18,840 nucleotides of DNA from positions 1 through 18,840 of the forward strand of contig SBBR01000040.1 in the NCBI GenBank assembly GCA_005239615.1. Reading direction: 5' to 3'. The stretch comes from an archaeon (lineage in GTDB: Archaea > Iainarchaeota > Iainarchaeia > Iainarchaeales > Iainarchaeaceae). Both the position numbers and the translations under genes were made by a program. Of the stretch, positions 9,901 to 16,607 are shown one piece after another. Each line of letters opens with the position of its first letter. Positions within the stretch are counted from its first letter, which is position 1. The notes under the pieces are model-generated. The model did not search any database. It worked only from the letters and a program-made list of their open reading frames with translations, and was not told the DNA's origin.

Positions 9901-12900
9901 AAAGGCGGTAATCCGCATACCTGCATCAGCACCCGGGACAAAGCTCAATATAAGGGTGGAGAAGGCCGGCTACATTGGCAGCACAGTGAAGGCCGAGGTC
10001 AACAAAGACGTGGTTTCATTCAGACCAGGGCGCCTCGCTTCCAGCCTCGACCTCACTGGAAAGACCGAAGAAAAGCTGCAGCTCGAGGCAACGAACATTG
10101 TGCCCCTGAACCTGAAAATCTCAAGCATCAGGATGGGCGGGAACTTCGGCGGGCTGCTGGATGAGGCGCGAATCACAAACTGGCTCATGCAGTACGATGT
10201 AAAGACCCAGCTCCCTTACGGCGCGCCAGTGCAGCTCAGCATCCTCACTGCAATCAGCGAGGAGGCGAGGCGCCTTGAGGAGCAGAGGGTAATTGACGCT
10301 ACGCTTTACTTCGAAGTTTCAAATGATTCCGGGAGCATCAAGTGGCCGCTAGAGGTGCCGACGAGAATCTCGATAGGCCTCGCCGAACCTCCCAAAGAAA
10401 ACAACTGCGTCGAAGTAGGCATCAAAGAGTGGAAGGACGCGACCCTTGGAGGCAAGGCAGAGGTTGAGTTTTCCATAAGGAACAGCTGCCTCACACAGGA
10501 AGGGAAACCGCTGGCCCTGAGGAACCTGAAAGCCGCGCTGAAGTGGAAGGGCAACAAGCACGGGAATGTTGAAATCCACGTGCAGAACCCGGACAGCGGG
10601 CAGGAGGCCTCGGATGTGCTTTCTGAAGGCATGTATGCGACGCTCTTCGAATCAGTGCCCCCTGAGAAGGAGTTCATCGCGCTGCTGACTTTCACTCCTA
10701 AAGGGGGCACTATAGGCAAGAAGGCTGAGTTTAGCGTTCTCATAGACGCGGGGCAGGTGACAAATGCAGGGGAGCAGCTTGTTGGCGCGAGCAACCAGGT
10801 AGAGTCGGAAATAGACATTATAGATTTGGGCGAGTGCATAAAGTTCAGCCCTGATGCGGAAGTGGGCATTGTAATGCAGGAAGGCGAGGAGGAAAGCGTC
10901 CTTGAAATAGATTCCTCGGCGTGCGGCAACGTGGACATAGACTTCTGGCTCTGCAAGGACAACAAAGGGTGCTCTGGGGGCGCCGAGGGAGGCATACTCG
11001 TAAAGCCCGAGCAGTTCAGGCTCACGCAGACCTCACCAAAGAAGAAAGTGCAGGTTGCCCGACAGGAAGTCCCGGGGCTCTATGGAATAAATGCCGCGAT
11101 AAGGACGCCCCGCAGCAACTACCGCGAGGTTGCTGTGGTGGATGCGCTCATCAAGCCTACACAAAACGATGCGTTCAAGCTGCGCAAGTACGAGTTCACT
11201 CTGAAGGGCGCGGGGGCAAAGGACTCGACCGAACTCACGAACAGGTTGTTCGTCCAGAACATAAATGTTGACGCGAGCATCTGCGACTGGGGAGAAGCAT
11301 CCGAAAAGGAATGGTGGAACTGGACAGGCGCGGGTGTTGGCGCGGTGCTCGGCGCGCTCAAAGGCATGCAGGTGGCGATGACAGCGACCCACGCATCCTC
11401 GAAAGGCCTGGCAACGAGCCTCTGGGGGAAGCTGTTCGGCGCCAAGGCAAAGCAGAAAACAGCCGCAGCTTCAACAAAGGCATCGAATTCCTCTCTCGAG
11501 GCAGTGTGCAGCGAGGTGCAGTCCGCGCAATCTTCCGTGGCGGCTGCGCAGGGCCCTTGCGCGAAAACACTTGCGGAGCCGGGTGTGGCTGGGGCTGTGG
11601 CACCGTTTGAAACCGCAATGAGCCAGTGCGAATCCGCCAAAGGCCAGGCACAGGGGCTGGCGCCAATTGACGACGCCACGATGTCAGGACTTGATGATGG
11701 AATTCCTGCAATCGGCGGTGGCGCAGGAGGCCTTGGTGCCGCTGCCGCGTCAATGGCGAGCAAGCAAGGCGCCGAGGCGGCTGTGAAGGCAAGCCTTACG
11801 GCAGCAGCGGCAGAGCTCCAGGCGGCAGCGGCATCGCTCGAGGCTGCGGAAGCTGCGCTTGCACCACAATGTGAAGCTGATGCCGAAGGCTGTGCGATGT
11901 GTCAGTCCTACCTCTCAAGCGCAGCAGCCTCAACGCAGGGTGCTGCAGCGAAAATGGAATCGTTCATAACCCAAAACCTCGCCAAGTCCGGGGCCGACAC
12001 TTCTGCATCCGCAGCCGCAGTCGGCGGCACGCAGGCGGCGGCGGCTGGGGCGCAGACAGCCATGGCGCCGGCGGTCTCGGCAGCAACCTCTGCGACAGGA
12101 GCGTTTTCCACAACCACCATAATGTCGGCATACACACTCGGCGGCTTCTTCATAGGAGGGGTGCTTCCTGGCCTCTTCGGCCAGGACCCGTGCGACCAGA
12201 GGCACGCCAGCGACCTGCCTGATTACATAATCAACCTCCTATCGGACGCAAAGGAAATCGGCTCAAGCGTGGAGAGGCTCTCGGCCGAGTATGACAGTGC
12301 TTCCGCTCGGATAATAGGCAACTACAAGGAGCAGCGCATAGGCGTTGTTTTCTCGAACAGCGGCGTTTCAAGCCCAAAGCCAGTGTACTCAACCTTCACA
12401 TTCAACGCAACGCAGCACACCCATGCCAATCCCACACATATAAGCAGGGGCAACAGCAACTTCGGGCCGTTCAACGTGCCAGACAACAAGAAGGTGGAGG
12501 TAGCGGCAAAGCTCCACCTGAAGTTCAGGACGCAGGAGCAGGAGGAAACCTTGCCCGAACTGGAATTCGATTCCCTGTCCTGCGTCTCCGGCAACAAGGT
12601 CGGCAGGACAGGCGAAAAGGCTCTGCCCAGAGTAAAGCTCAGCTGGAACTTCGGGGAGAACGGCATCCCGAAGGACGGATGTGCTGAGCAGAACCCTGAA
12701 GGGATGTACTGCGACGCAGCCCAGTTCTCCATCATGCTCAGCAAGCGCCTCAAATCCCTCAAGGAATTCTTCGACAGGAACCCCACGTTCACCTGCCCAC
12801 CAAACCCGCTCTATTCAGACCTCGCAAAAATCACGAAAGACCTTAATGTCCAGCAGGGCTCTGGGACAGGAAGTGGTGCGACCAACGGCACTGGGGCAGA

Positions 12901-14377
12901 AGCGTCCACTGGCACCGGAGCATGGGCTGGGGCGAGCGGGTCAGGCACGCGGCAAAGCTCAGGGCAAGGATGCTTCATTGCAAGCTGGACCGGGTATCTG
13001 GAGGGCGAACCCGCACTCAAGTATCTCATAGAGGCGAACGAGAATAATATCCAGTGGACAACCGACATCCCTTCCAAGGAAGCGCTCACGGACACAATAC
13101 ATTTCAACGCCCTGCTCATCCAAGATGGCTATACACAAGATTTCATGAAAGATTTTTCCAGCCTCTACTCCTCAGGCACGTTCTTCGACACCCCGCAGTG
13201 GTTCAACAGCCTCGCCACTGATGCTGTAGGGAAAAAGTACGGCATCGGGAGGCTCTTCGAGGGCGGCAGGGTGAAACTCACGAACAGGTTCTATGACTCG
13301 CCGCGGCTCTCAAGCGCTGGCACTTACGAGGTACTTGTGAACCTTGAGGGTGATGACGGCACATATAAGTTCTTCAGGGCCGACGGCACGCCAAACATAA
13401 AGGTCACGCTGGAAACCTACCTGCTGCAGGAGCCAAACCCTAGCTCGGCCTTCTACTCGCTGCCATTCGACGGCTTGGTTGGCCTTGAAGGGGACACATT
13501 TGACAGGCAAGGCTATGGCACGGCTTTCAGCAACCGCGACACCAGCGAACTGGTCAGCATCAACAAGGAGCCTGCACCAGTAAAAACCTACAATGATTCC
13601 GGCAGCAACCCGATTGTTTTGGTGGATGCAGGGGTTGAGAAGAGGCCCTTTGAGCTGAACACCTCACCCTCTGGAAGGGGAAGCCTGCTGACCGCTGAGA
13701 AGACCTCTGAAGGGAAGGGCAGGCTGCTGCTATGGCCGTCCCACGCGACACCTGTGATGCTGAAGGCGCAGGCCGGCACAATCAGCGAGGAGAACCTCGC
13801 GGCTTACTACACCCTGACCTCCAGCGATACCCCTATTGATGTGGGCAGCACGCTAACTTACTGGGATGGCGTGGGAGCATGCCTCGACCCGAGCGGACTC
13901 TTAATAACAGAGGCTTTCAATGACAGGGCAGACCGCGCATCGGCTTCAAAGGACCCTGTGCTCAACTGGCAGTCGGCCTACGCTGTCGACTTCGGCAAGG
14001 TGAATTACACAGGAGACGCCTACATCCGCACCATACTTTACACCAACCCTCTCGAGGATACCAGCCTTACGCTTGAGCAGCCGAACGCGAAAGTGCAGCT
14101 GCTCACGCCTGACGAGGCAGGACAAAAGGTCAGGCTAAGGGGGGTTGCAGGAGTGCCATTCAACAGCCCCTCAGGAGGGAGCCAAGGGAGCGTGCAGGCG
14201 GTGAGCGACGTCTTTGGCCTAGTGAAGGACGGAAGGGTGTGCGTTGTTGACTCGGGAAGGAAGGCCAGCTTCTTCTGGAACCCGAAGGCGGTGTATGAGA
14301 TGCAGGGCACGCAGAGGAATATTTCTGAACTGACCAACTCCCTGAGCGCGGGGAAGACGTGCATAGGGTTTGGGTGA
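6989..14377 (+). CDS. giant multi-domain surface protein, paralog 2 (2462 aa)
   Basis: ATG 6989 is preferred to upstream ATG 6902 because it directly follows the promoter and opens a signal-anchor layout: MELPEG..., then a transmembrane helix at about 19-41 (ILAAGIGVAALLIAIAAYFL). Transthyretin/carboxypeptidase-regulatory-like beta domains lie at about 47-134, 140-225, 226-297, 314-380, 396-476, 490-572 and 908-1004. Two hydrophobic, glycine-rich segments (about 1441-1468 and 1706-1731) flank an Ala-rich insert of roughly 240 residues. After these come a DPC...LPDYIINL motif, a His motif (HTHANPTH, about 1808), a Gly/Ser/Thr linker (about 1955-1992) and the conserved C-terminal region (1993-2462). 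Cysteine pairs match paralog 1 (CTQNTC, CKDGFC), consistent with disulfides outside the cell. A role as adhesin, envelope protein or contact protein is inference from the architecture. Confidence 0.92.
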   Translation: MELPEGIAGALPDENSRKILAAGIGVAALLIAIAAYFLFFSAPPTTDLTVKVTNAEGQALWRANVTIKVPEWEKGKGAGQGLSAITDRNGIAVFRGIRVGGEITIKASGKGFRTAEKKLAFTQATGIVEVALEAETETASVVKTLRFIGPNGESLSGKKLFVGLSCTSGIEIQDPEREVNDGVLKVEVPSGCGAVVARVSASGFESNNYTMEGSGTIRLQALEIENGSVKVAVEDAQGNFLEGIEVVVKDSHSVPTGDKSLTSFGEAVFDLAPGNYTAFVYDPGLKFAEAEKEFEITAKNSSAVKFTLDARPLGTIKVRVLDSGNGADINRARVVVENPSGKKSSRDYTGKEMQLAITEQGVTKISAAADGYSPGAQVEVNSGQLKATVYELRLSKCTQNTCGLLKVRVLDEDGLAVQNARIALTDAKTGFYHEEYGLRHTNYDGIASFAGVKSGKYKALAQKFPAEGASQEFEFRQGEAGEVNVQLTIGSGTVEVGAVDEEGRPIPFGFALFSTDYNRLGRLPLNAEGKAALTMKADKKVFVTVEAQGYAAYTSPSFQVYPEKTITITARLPRPSLETGPRIEFLGLFEETGRQVEKMHAGETYNARFSITMPTGGQFEQAGAFIRAGSEKLVEKDGIYIDAINAPGAAVVKGSTYTEPNGIAEDTANITNSEAKWASIIWDGRKTSSWRTEFSVRLKVRQAAAPGKALPVFYRAYGVTGDGKFIRDQFDSELGEAESATAKGSLYAKSYRKDFFEGASEECKDGFCYGERMLDISNDLILTPPYSLRVFSDYEYSFYLTNNSEAVHDNARLTAKNSMDGTFTEEKLRIRNYSITNAESQVVSSASPAFEVPPVALGKFTRNKAVTGKLTLRPEALGDTALQLQVVSDRQKVFSRAVKAGIVKEKDINVSVSPTTMPAFSEFDLTVTAAFWSVANGSGDFMEVEGALVRVERTTPDRARAVFTATTDGSGKAVIRIPASAPGTKLNIRVEKAGYIGSTVKAEVNKDVVSFRPGRLASSLDLTGKTEEKLQLEATNIVPLNLKISSIRMGGNFGGLLDEARITNWLMQYDVKTQLPYGAPVQLSILTAISEEARRLEEQRVIDATLYFEVSNDSGSIKWPLEVPTRISIGLAEPPKENNCVEVGIKEWKDATLGGKAEVEFSIRNSCLTQEGKPLALRNLKAALKWKGNKHGNVEIHVQNPDSGQEASDVLSEGMYATLFESVPPEKEFIALLTFTPKGGTIGKKAEFSVLIDAGQVTNAGEQLVGASNQVESEIDIIDLGECIKFSPDAEVGIVMQEGEEESVLEIDSSACGNVDIDFWLCKDNKGCSGGAEGGILVKPEQFRLTQTSPKKKVQVARQEVPGLYGINAAIRTPRSNYREVAVVDALIKPTQNDAFKLRKYEFTLKGAGAKDSTELTNRLFVQNINVDASICDWGEASEKEWWNWTGAGVGAVLGALKGMQVAMTATHASSKGLATSLWGKLFGAKAKQKTAAASTKASNSSLEAVCSEVQSAQSSVAAAQGPCAKTLAEPGVAGAVAPFETAMSQCESAKGQAQGLAPIDDATMSGLDDGIPAIGGGAGGLGAAAASMASKQGAEAAVKASLTAAAAELQAAAASLEAAEAALAPQCEADAEGCAMCQSYLSSAAASTQGAAAKMESFITQNLAKSGADTSASAAAVGGTQAAAAGAQTAMAPAVSAATSATGAFSTTTIMSAYTLGGFFIGGVLPGLFGQDPCDQRHASDLPDYIINLLSDAKEIGSSVERLSAEYDSASARIIGNYKEQRIGVVFSNSGVSSPKPVYSTFTFNATQHTHANPTHISRGNSNFGPFNVPDNKKVEVAAKLHLKFRTQEQEETLPELEFDSLSCVSGNKVGRTGEKALPRVKLSWNFGENGIPKDGCAEQNPEGMYCDAAQFSIMLSKRLKSLKEFFDRNPTFTCPPNPLYSDLAKITKDLNVQQGSGTGSGATNGTGAEASTGTGAWAGASGSGTRQSSGQGCFIASWTGYLEGEPALKYLIEANENNIQWTTDIPSKEALTDTIHFNALLIQDGYTQDFMKDFSSLYSSGTFFDTPQWFNSLATDAVGKKYGIGRLFEGGRVKLTNRFYDSPRLSSAGTYEVLVNLEGDDGTYKFFRADGTPNIKVTLETYLLQEPNPSSAFYSLPFDGLVGLEGDTFDRQGYGTAFSNRDTSELVSINKEPAPVKTYNDSGSNPIVLVDAGVEKRPFELNTSPSGRGSLLTAEKTSEGKGRLLLWPSHATPVMLKAQAGTISEENLAAYYTLTSSDTPIDVGSTLTYWDGVGACLDPSGLLITEAFNDRADRASASKDPVLNWQSAYAVDFGKVNYTGDAYIRTILYTNPLEDTSLTLEQPNAKVQLLTPDEAGQKVRLRGVAGVPFNSPSGGSQGSVQAVSDVFGLVKDGRVCVVDSGRKASFFWNPKAVYEMQGTQRNISELTNSLSAGKTCIGFG
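11380..12110 (+). other. Ala-rich insertion specific to paralog 2
   Basis: This coding segment (about residues 1465-1707) has no counterpart in paralog 1, where the two hydrophobic halves are contiguous. It is dominated by Ala, Ser, Gln, Glu and Gly with at least six cysteines (e.g. CEADAEGCAMC) and should be mostly helical, with coiled-coil-like stretches such as AAAELQAAAASLEAAEAAL. Codon use looks like the rest of the gene, so recent foreign origin is not evident. Confidence 0.75.
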
Positions 14378-14383
14378 AATGGC

Positions 14384-14588
14384 ATGGGAATTGCACAGGA
14401 AAATAGGCACATGGGAAGACTTGAAAGGATGATACCCTATATACCAAATAATGCTGAGTCCAAAAAAACTAGCAAGGTGGTCAGTTTTCAGAATTGACAC
14501 TGCAAGAGAGTTTCACGGCAAAAAGCCCGATAGAATAGCGCACTACATCATATTTTTCTTCGAAACCATAAGCCAGGAGGAATCATAA
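14384..14588 (+). pseudogene. small gene with a frame break at a T4 run
   Basis: ATG 14384 follows a GGGTGA ribosome site (14372-14377) that overlaps the paralog 2 stop, with a 6-base spacing. The frame begins MGIAQENRHMGRLERMIPYI and stops at TGA 14495. Dropping one T from TTTT (in CAGTTTTCAGAATTGAC, about 14485-14488) continues it as ...KVVSF-RIDTAREFHGKKPDRIAHY... to TAA 14586, giving a plausible 67-residue product. The second part is also readable as a separate ORF from ATG 14451. I do not recognise the family. It could be a decayed gene, an assembly indel or a +1 frameshift site. A TATA-like CTATATAC (14438-14445) lies inside it and may be chance. Confidence 0.45.
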
Positions 14589-14590
14589 AG

Positions 14591-14854
14591 GTGGATTCCA
14601 CTGAGTATATTATCGGCAGGCTCGTTTGTTACACTATAAGAAAAATCGACCAGCAGGTGGCGGCGTATTTGTTCAAAAAGCCGCAGGCCCGCTCTGAGCA
14701 CCACGGGCTGAGGCTCGCGGGGTCTCATAACAGGCCGCCAACGGAAACGAACCCGACCTCCAAACCGCCCTCTGAAGAGGGCGGGGTCGTTTGGCTTGCT
14801 GAGGTTTCCCGCCAGCTCGTTTTTCGCGTTCGGGTTACTTTTATATACTTTTGA
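14591..14854 (+). CDS. hypothetical small protein
   Basis: GTG 14591 lies two bases after the preceding stop and 10 bases after a strong AGGAGG site (14575-14580), which decides this start. The first 45 or so residues look like protein (MDSTEYIIGRLVCYTIRKID then QQVAAYLFKKPQ). After about 14730 the frame runs through a hairpin and into the next promoter, and the composition (PPTETNPTSKPPSEEGG) is less convincing. The true product may be shorter in the intact ancestor. No domain was recognised. It sits in line with the broken gene before it and may be part of the same remnant. Confidence 0.35.
   Translation: MDSTEYIIGRLVCYTIRKIDQQVAAYLFKKPQARSEHHGLRLAGSHNRPPTETNPTSKPPSEEGGVVWLAEVSRQLVFRVRVTFIYF
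14765..14784. terminator. perfect 8-bp GC hairpin
   Basis: CCGCCCTC-TGAA-GAGGGCGG is a perfect inverted repeat with a four-base loop. A T5 tract follows 34 bases later, before the next promoter. It may end the transcript of the preceding small ORFs or be part of an RNA structure. Archaeal termination usually relies on T tracts rather than hairpins, so the terminator call is weak although the hairpin itself is certain. Confidence 0.4.
14838..14849 (+). promoter_or_regulatory. strong archaeal TATA box
   Basis: CTTTTATATACT is one of the best TATA matches in the window. Its centre predicts transcription from about 14868-14872, between the two candidate starts of the following small ORF (14862 and 14883), and favours the second. 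Confidence 0.55.
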
Positions 14855-14861
14855 TACCGCA

Positions 14862-15026
14862 ATGTTATTGCAGTGGTTTTTGATGTACCAGAAGACCGTT
14901 GAGCTGGAAGAGGGCTATTCAAAGGAGCGGGATGCCAGGATAAAGATGGCTTTCGCGGAGCTCAAGGAATTCAAGAACAGCCCAAGCGTAATGGCCTTAC
15001 CTCAGGAAGAGGCGCTCAGGGCTTAA
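14862..15026 (+). CDS. small charged helical protein (47-54 aa)
   Basis: The frame from ATG 14862 (54 aa) or ATG 14883 (47 aa) encodes a helix-rich charged peptide: MYQKTVELEEGYSKERDARI followed by KMAFAELKEFKNSPSVMALP. Third-position G/C preference matches the neighbouring genes, and a strong TATA box precedes it. The predicted transcript start favours 14883. Its stop TAA (15024-15026) overlaps the stop of the convergent PIN gene in a TTAA palindrome. Size, charge and proximity to a PIN toxin make an antitoxin role thinkable, but such antitoxins normally lie upstream on the same strand, so this is only a suggestion. Confidence 0.5.
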   Translation: MLLQWFLMYQKTVELEEGYSKERDARIKMAFAELKEFKNSPSVMALPQEEALRA

Positions 15027-15504
15027 GGGAAAAGCTGATTGATGGAATACAACGCTGAGATCCTAAAAGCGTTTCTGTCATTGACTTTCAGGTACGATTC
15101 AATTGCCAACCTTGATTTCATTGAGTGGTCGTCCTCAGAAACCAGTATGTCAAGACCGTGGATGCTCGATACCGTCACAATCCTGAAATCACTCATTAGT
15201 TTTCTTTTTGAAACCCCACCATTATATTCTTTCCAATATTCTTCTGCGATAAAATTCGCAACGCCCCCGGCAGGATTTGAATGGTCCTGTGTGGCATTGT
15301 CATAGGCAGAAAGCAGCGCATTCCTGAAGCTTTTGCCTTTATATTTAATACTTTTCGGGGTTTCGCGAAGCTCTTTGCGGACGACAGTACAACCATAAAC
15401 GATTATTTCACCCCCTCGATCATTTCGGCCAAGTTATCCGCATACTGCTCAATAAGGAATTCGTAAACATTCGTGTCAAGCATAATCCGCAAAGGCCGTT
15501 TCAT
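15023..15504 (-). pseudogene. PIN-domain nuclease (VapC-like), one-base frameshift
   Basis: Minus-strand ATG 15504 opens with MKRPLRIMLDTNVYEFL, the typical first acidic motif of PIN-domain RNases, but stops at TAA 15405-15403 after 33 codons. In the next frame the protein continues with IIVYGCTVVRKELRE, an SDFRIV motif, GLDILVSEDDHSM and a C-terminus YSINQLFP, stopping at 15023. Adding one base to the C5 run at 15411-15415 joins both parts into a normal 160-residue protein with its PIN acidic residues kept. PIN proteins are metal-dependent RNases, often toxins. The otherwise intact sequence suggests a very recent break or an assembly error in the homopolymer. No same-strand antitoxin gene lies upstream. 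Confidence 0.85.
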
Positions 15505-15526
15505 GTAATTATCCGATCGGCATTAT

Positions 15527-15537
15527 GCTTAAATACC
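15527..15537. promoter_or_regulatory. bidirectional TATA element
   Basis: GCTTAAATACC reads as a TATA box both ways. On the minus strand GGTATTTAAGC lies 28 bases before ATG 15504 of the PIN gene. On the plus strand CTTAAATA lies about 26 bases before ATG 15559. Both transcripts would be practically leaderless. Confidence 0.5.
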
Positions 15538-15541
15538 AAAA

Positions 15542-15577
15542 ACGCCTTTAGTTGGCTGATGGACTCGGAAAAGGCGT
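15542..15577. repeat. inverted repeat at the start of the membrane-protein operon
   Basis: ACGCCTTT (15542-15549) and AAAGGCGT (15570-15577) are perfect complements separated by 20 bases. The repeat straddles the predicted transcription start (about 15558), so it is more likely a DNA operator site than an RNA leader structure. Its function is unknown. Confidence 0.45.
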
Positions 15578-15642
15578 GGCACAGAATAACGGTCGGGATG
15601 CAACCCATTGGAGCCAGGCGCGGCAGGGGGCAGGTGGCGTGA
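15559..15642 (+). CDS. leaderless mini-ORF (27 aa) coupled to the first membrane gene
   Basis: ATG 15559 coincides with the predicted transcription start. The frame encodes a short basic peptide, MDSEKAWHRITVGMQPIGAR then RGRGQVA, and stops at TGA 15640-15642. That stop overlaps GTG 15639 in a GTGA arrangement and lies two bases before GTG 15645. This suggests translational coupling, with ribosomes delivered to the next gene. The peptide itself may have no function. Short length keeps confidence low. Confidence 0.35.
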   Translation: MDSEKAWHRITVGMQPIGARRGRGQVA

Positions 15643-16034
15643 CTGTGGGTTTCCCTTTCCTTGACATACTTGGAATATTCGAGTTCTTAGGTGACCTGAA
15701 TTTCGTTATAAAGATATTCGTGCTCCTCACCATTACGAGCTGGGTTATGAACCACCTAGGAAAGGGGCCTGTGTCATGGATACTAATCGCGGCAGTAGCT
15801 TACTTCGTCCTGTTCGACGCGTGGACGCTCTTCGGACCGATATATGTACTTTACATGTTGCTCATGTTCGGCATCAGCGGCATAATAATTGACTTCTTCT
15901 TCATAAGCGCGGGCGGTCCGCCACCTCCCCCTGAAGAGGGAATGGAAAGCCCTGTGTCGAGCGGTATTGACATACAGAGGAGAATGCAGGAGCAGGCTGC
16001 CCACAGCCACGCTGCCAGGATGATGAGGAGATGA
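15639..16034 (+). CDS. small integral membrane protein A (131 aa), PPPPPEEG tail
   Basis: GTG 15639 (AGGGGG 8 bases upstream, GTGA overlap) and GTG 15645 (AGGTGG 7 bases upstream) are both possible starts. The frame is open upstream to TTG 15552, but that lies before the predicted transcription start. Three hydrophobic helices occupy about 22-38, 45-64 and 68-90, followed by GGPPPPPEEG and a soluble, basic C-terminal tail with an amphipathic QRRMQEQAA region. Helix 2 carries the motif LGKGPVSWILIAAVAYF, which recurs in the next two proteins. No known family or catalytic residue was recognised. It is the first member of the five-gene membrane cluster and is probably transcribed from the promoter at 15527-15537. 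Confidence 0.85.
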   Translation: MTVGFPFLDILGIFEFLGDLNFVIKIFVLLTITSWVMNHLGKGPVSWILIAAVAYFVLFDAWTLFGPIYVLYMLLMFGISGIIIDFFFISAGGPPPPPEEGMESPVSSGIDIQRRMQEQAAHSHAARMMRR

Positions 16035-16041
16035 GCATGCC

Positions 16042-16359
16042 ATGAACGGACGCGGCCACATAATAGTCTTCATACTCATAGGCTTCGTCGTCCTCGCGCT
16101 CTTGCCAGTGCTCATAACCACTCTTTTCTGGCCGGCGAAGGTGCTCATGCAAATCATAATGATTTTCGTCCTCTACACCACGGTGCGCGGCTTCCTCGGC
16201 CCGGGGAACCTCAGCCTGATTGTATCGGCGGTACTGATTTACTTCATGGTGTTCAAGTGGTTCGAAATTTTCCTCTCGCTCTACATCCTACAACTGCTCC
16301 TTGGCCTTGGCTTCCTGTCCACGATAGTTTGGGGGATAGGGACCACCATGAGAAGGTGA
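16042..16359 (+). CDS. small integral membrane protein B (105 aa)
   Basis: ATG 16042 lies 7 bases after the previous stop, with a GGAG-type site in the end of the upstream gene (about 16027-16030). Almost the whole protein is hydrophobic: helices at about 6-29, 33-50, 57-74 and 75-98, ending in GTTMRR. The part from residue 32 on aligns with protein A without gaps: LGPGNLSLIVSAVLIYF here against LGKGPVSWILIAAVAYF there, then F...LY.L...L..G. I infer that A and B are paralogs, B having one extra N-terminal helix. The C-terminal basic residues suggest a cytoplasmic C-terminus by the positive-inside rule. Function unknown. Confidence 0.88.
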   Translation: MNGRGHIIVFILIGFVVLALLPVLITTLFWPAKVLMQIIMIFVLYTTVRGFLGPGNLSLIVSAVLIYFMVFKWFEIFLSLYILQLLLGLGFLSTIVWGIGTTMRR

Positions 16360-16366
16360 AAATGAA

Positions 16367-16607
16367 ATGATACAAAAAACTGTCCAACGGGCTAAGGACA
16401 CATTTTGGAGAATGAAGCGCAGGGCGACCGAGTAGCTGGAAAGGCACCCGCCAAGCACCGGCATGAAGGGCACGCTTTTCGGTGCGGCAGGAGGCTTTTG
16501 CCTTGAGCGGTAACACTGCCACAGGGGCATTGGTTGGAAGAGCAATCGGCCTTGTGGCTTCTACGAAGAAAGGCAGGAAGCTCGCCGTGCATGGGGCTAG
16601 AATGTAG
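16367..16607 (+). pseudogene. broken small gene with Gly-rich hydrophobic segment
   Basis: ATG 16367 starts MIQKTVQRAKDTFWRMKRRA and meets TAG at 16433. The same frame resumes with ...GMKGTLFGAAGGF. Removing one T from TTTT (16496-16499) continues it as ALSGNTATGALVGRAIGLVA then STKKGRKLAVHGARM to TAG 16605-16607. The repaired product would be about 79 residues with an N-terminal basic amphipathic helix and a glycine-zipper-like hydrophobic stretch. The two lesions suggest a pseudogene; errors in the assembly are the alternative. Family not recognised. Confidence 0.4.

Noticed and set aside
14700..14765. tRNA-like segment around CTCATAA (14724-14730)
   Set aside because: The loop resembles a Met anticodon loop, but the flanking bases do not form an anticodon stem and no acceptor or T arm fits.
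15039..15305. Plus-strand 88-codon open frame
   Set aside because: It is antisense to the PIN-domain sequence, which has recognisable motifs; this frame has none.
15552..15638. TTG 15552 as start of membrane protein A
   Set aside because: It precedes the predicted transcription start and adds a polar stretch with no ribosome site; the GTG starts at 15639/15645 have one.
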